Shown one piece after another: positions 63,464 through 64,000 of a stretch of 64,000 nt of DNA; position 1 is the stretch's first letter, and every line of letters starts with the position of its first letter. The notes beneath the pieces are model-generated. The model was given only the letters and a program-made list of their open reading frames with translations, had not been told where the DNA came from and searched no databases. Origin of the DNA: Micrasema longulum. Lineage: Eukaryota; Arthropoda; Insecta; Trichoptera; Brachycentridae. A program made the position numbers and the translations under genes. Location of the stretch: NCBI GenBank assembly GCA_022494885.1, contig JAGVSM010003951.1, positions 203,206 through 267,205 of the forward strand, in the 5' to 3' direction.

Positions 63464-64000
63464 TTAACAGAGAGGGAAAACATTTTTGAGAAGGGAATAT
63501 GGAAGTCTAGGCATTTACAGGGCTTATGACCTGTCATTGGCTGGTTTAAGTGGCCACTTTACACACTGAGTAACATTCACCGTTCTGCCCATGTTCGAAC
63601 ATCCACATTTCCTCAACTCTTCCATCTGTTGACTTTTGTGAAGTCAAAGAGCTGAAACCTTTATCACGTGGGTGAGATTCATCCGGCTGAACCAAATAAC
63701 CTACTAGGCAACGCCTGAAAACAATTTTCCAATTTTTATACTTCTTCTTTTAGCAGGTAGTAATTCAACAATGTTTGATTATGTCCAAATGCTTGCAGAC
63801 TGGCTGGATTTCCTCCCTAGGGATTTGTTCGTATTTGAATTTATTTCAATAGAGAGGGAAAAAGTTTTCAAGAAGGGAATATGGAAGTCTAAGGTATTAT
63901 TTACAGGGTTGACATTTTACAGGGGTTTCATCTGTTGATAAATTTAAATATGAACAACTCCCTAGGGAGATTCCAGCCAGTCTGCAAGCATTTGGACATA
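63464..64000. repeat. repeat family A, full sense unit plus inverted partial units
   Basis: The sense unit 63464-63850 has every landmark: aacagagagggaaaacattt, ggaagtctaggcatttacag, gtggccactttacacactga, caaagagctgaaacctttat, aggcaacgcctgaaaacaat, gcttgcagactggctggatt. It is followed head to tail by a second start (aatagagagggaaaaagttt) and then an antisense end (ctccctagggagattccagc, gcatttggacata). It gives the best view of the repeat. Confidence 0.75.

Overview
The window reads as animal nuclear DNA, most likely from an insect. It is A+T-rich, its genes are split by introns with GT..AG borders, there is no operon structure, and it is packed with arthropod-type transposable elements: R1-, RTE-, Jockey- and CR1-like LINEs, P-like, hAT and mariner DNA transposons, and tRNA-headed SINEs. 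The order cannot be fixed from sequence alone. The RTE with a (TTTG)n tail and the element end resembling 'gccgcgggtaaaagctagt' at about 6330 recall lepidopteran repeats, but this is an impression. It was not checked by search.

The only convincing host gene is a secreted collagen-like chain on the + strand, from 30942 to at least 44894. It has a signal-peptide exon (ATG at 30970), three exons that together code a thrombospondin N-terminal-like (TSPN/laminin-G-like) domain, a candidate 12-nt micro-exon, a Cys-containing linker exon where Gly-X-Y begins, and two 117-nt exons of pure Gly-X-Y. All splice phases agree. The eight pieces add up to 999 nt (333 codons) with no stop. No further Gly-X-Y exon was seen from 44895 to 64000, so the gene either continues past the window through an intron of more than 19 kb, or an exon was missed. 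One TSPN exon has a stretch of about 83% G+C in an A+T-rich setting.

Layout: 1-12.8 kb holds LINE tails, foldback elements, a tandem repeat and an antisense RTE copy. 12.8-15.9 kb holds a mariner remnant, a 1.7-kb P-like element that keeps a two-exon THAP domain, and a MITE with long inverted repeats. 17-22.6 kb holds repeat family A, a second P-like copy, and an RTE fragment inside a Jockey-like LINE. 24.4-27.7 kb is one RTE copy split by two R1-type insertions stacked at the same site. 28-30 kb holds SINEs and a MITE just upstream of the collagen gene. 31-45 kb is the collagen gene with TE-filled introns. 45.5-48.4 kb is a nearly intact RTE (endonuclease plus RT). 49-49.9 kb is a hAT fossil. 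50-64 kb holds LINE tails, SINEs, two more P-like copies and family A repeats.

The most unusual items are the RTE/R1/R1 nest with a target sequence present three times, a P-like THAP family with five copies here (8-bp target duplications at two, and a decayed third), a 991-bp 8-bp-TSD element whose empty site is visible in two other LINE copies in the window, and the collagen micro-exon and GC-rich exon. Almost all other open reading frames are transposon relics, simple repeats or antisense shadows.
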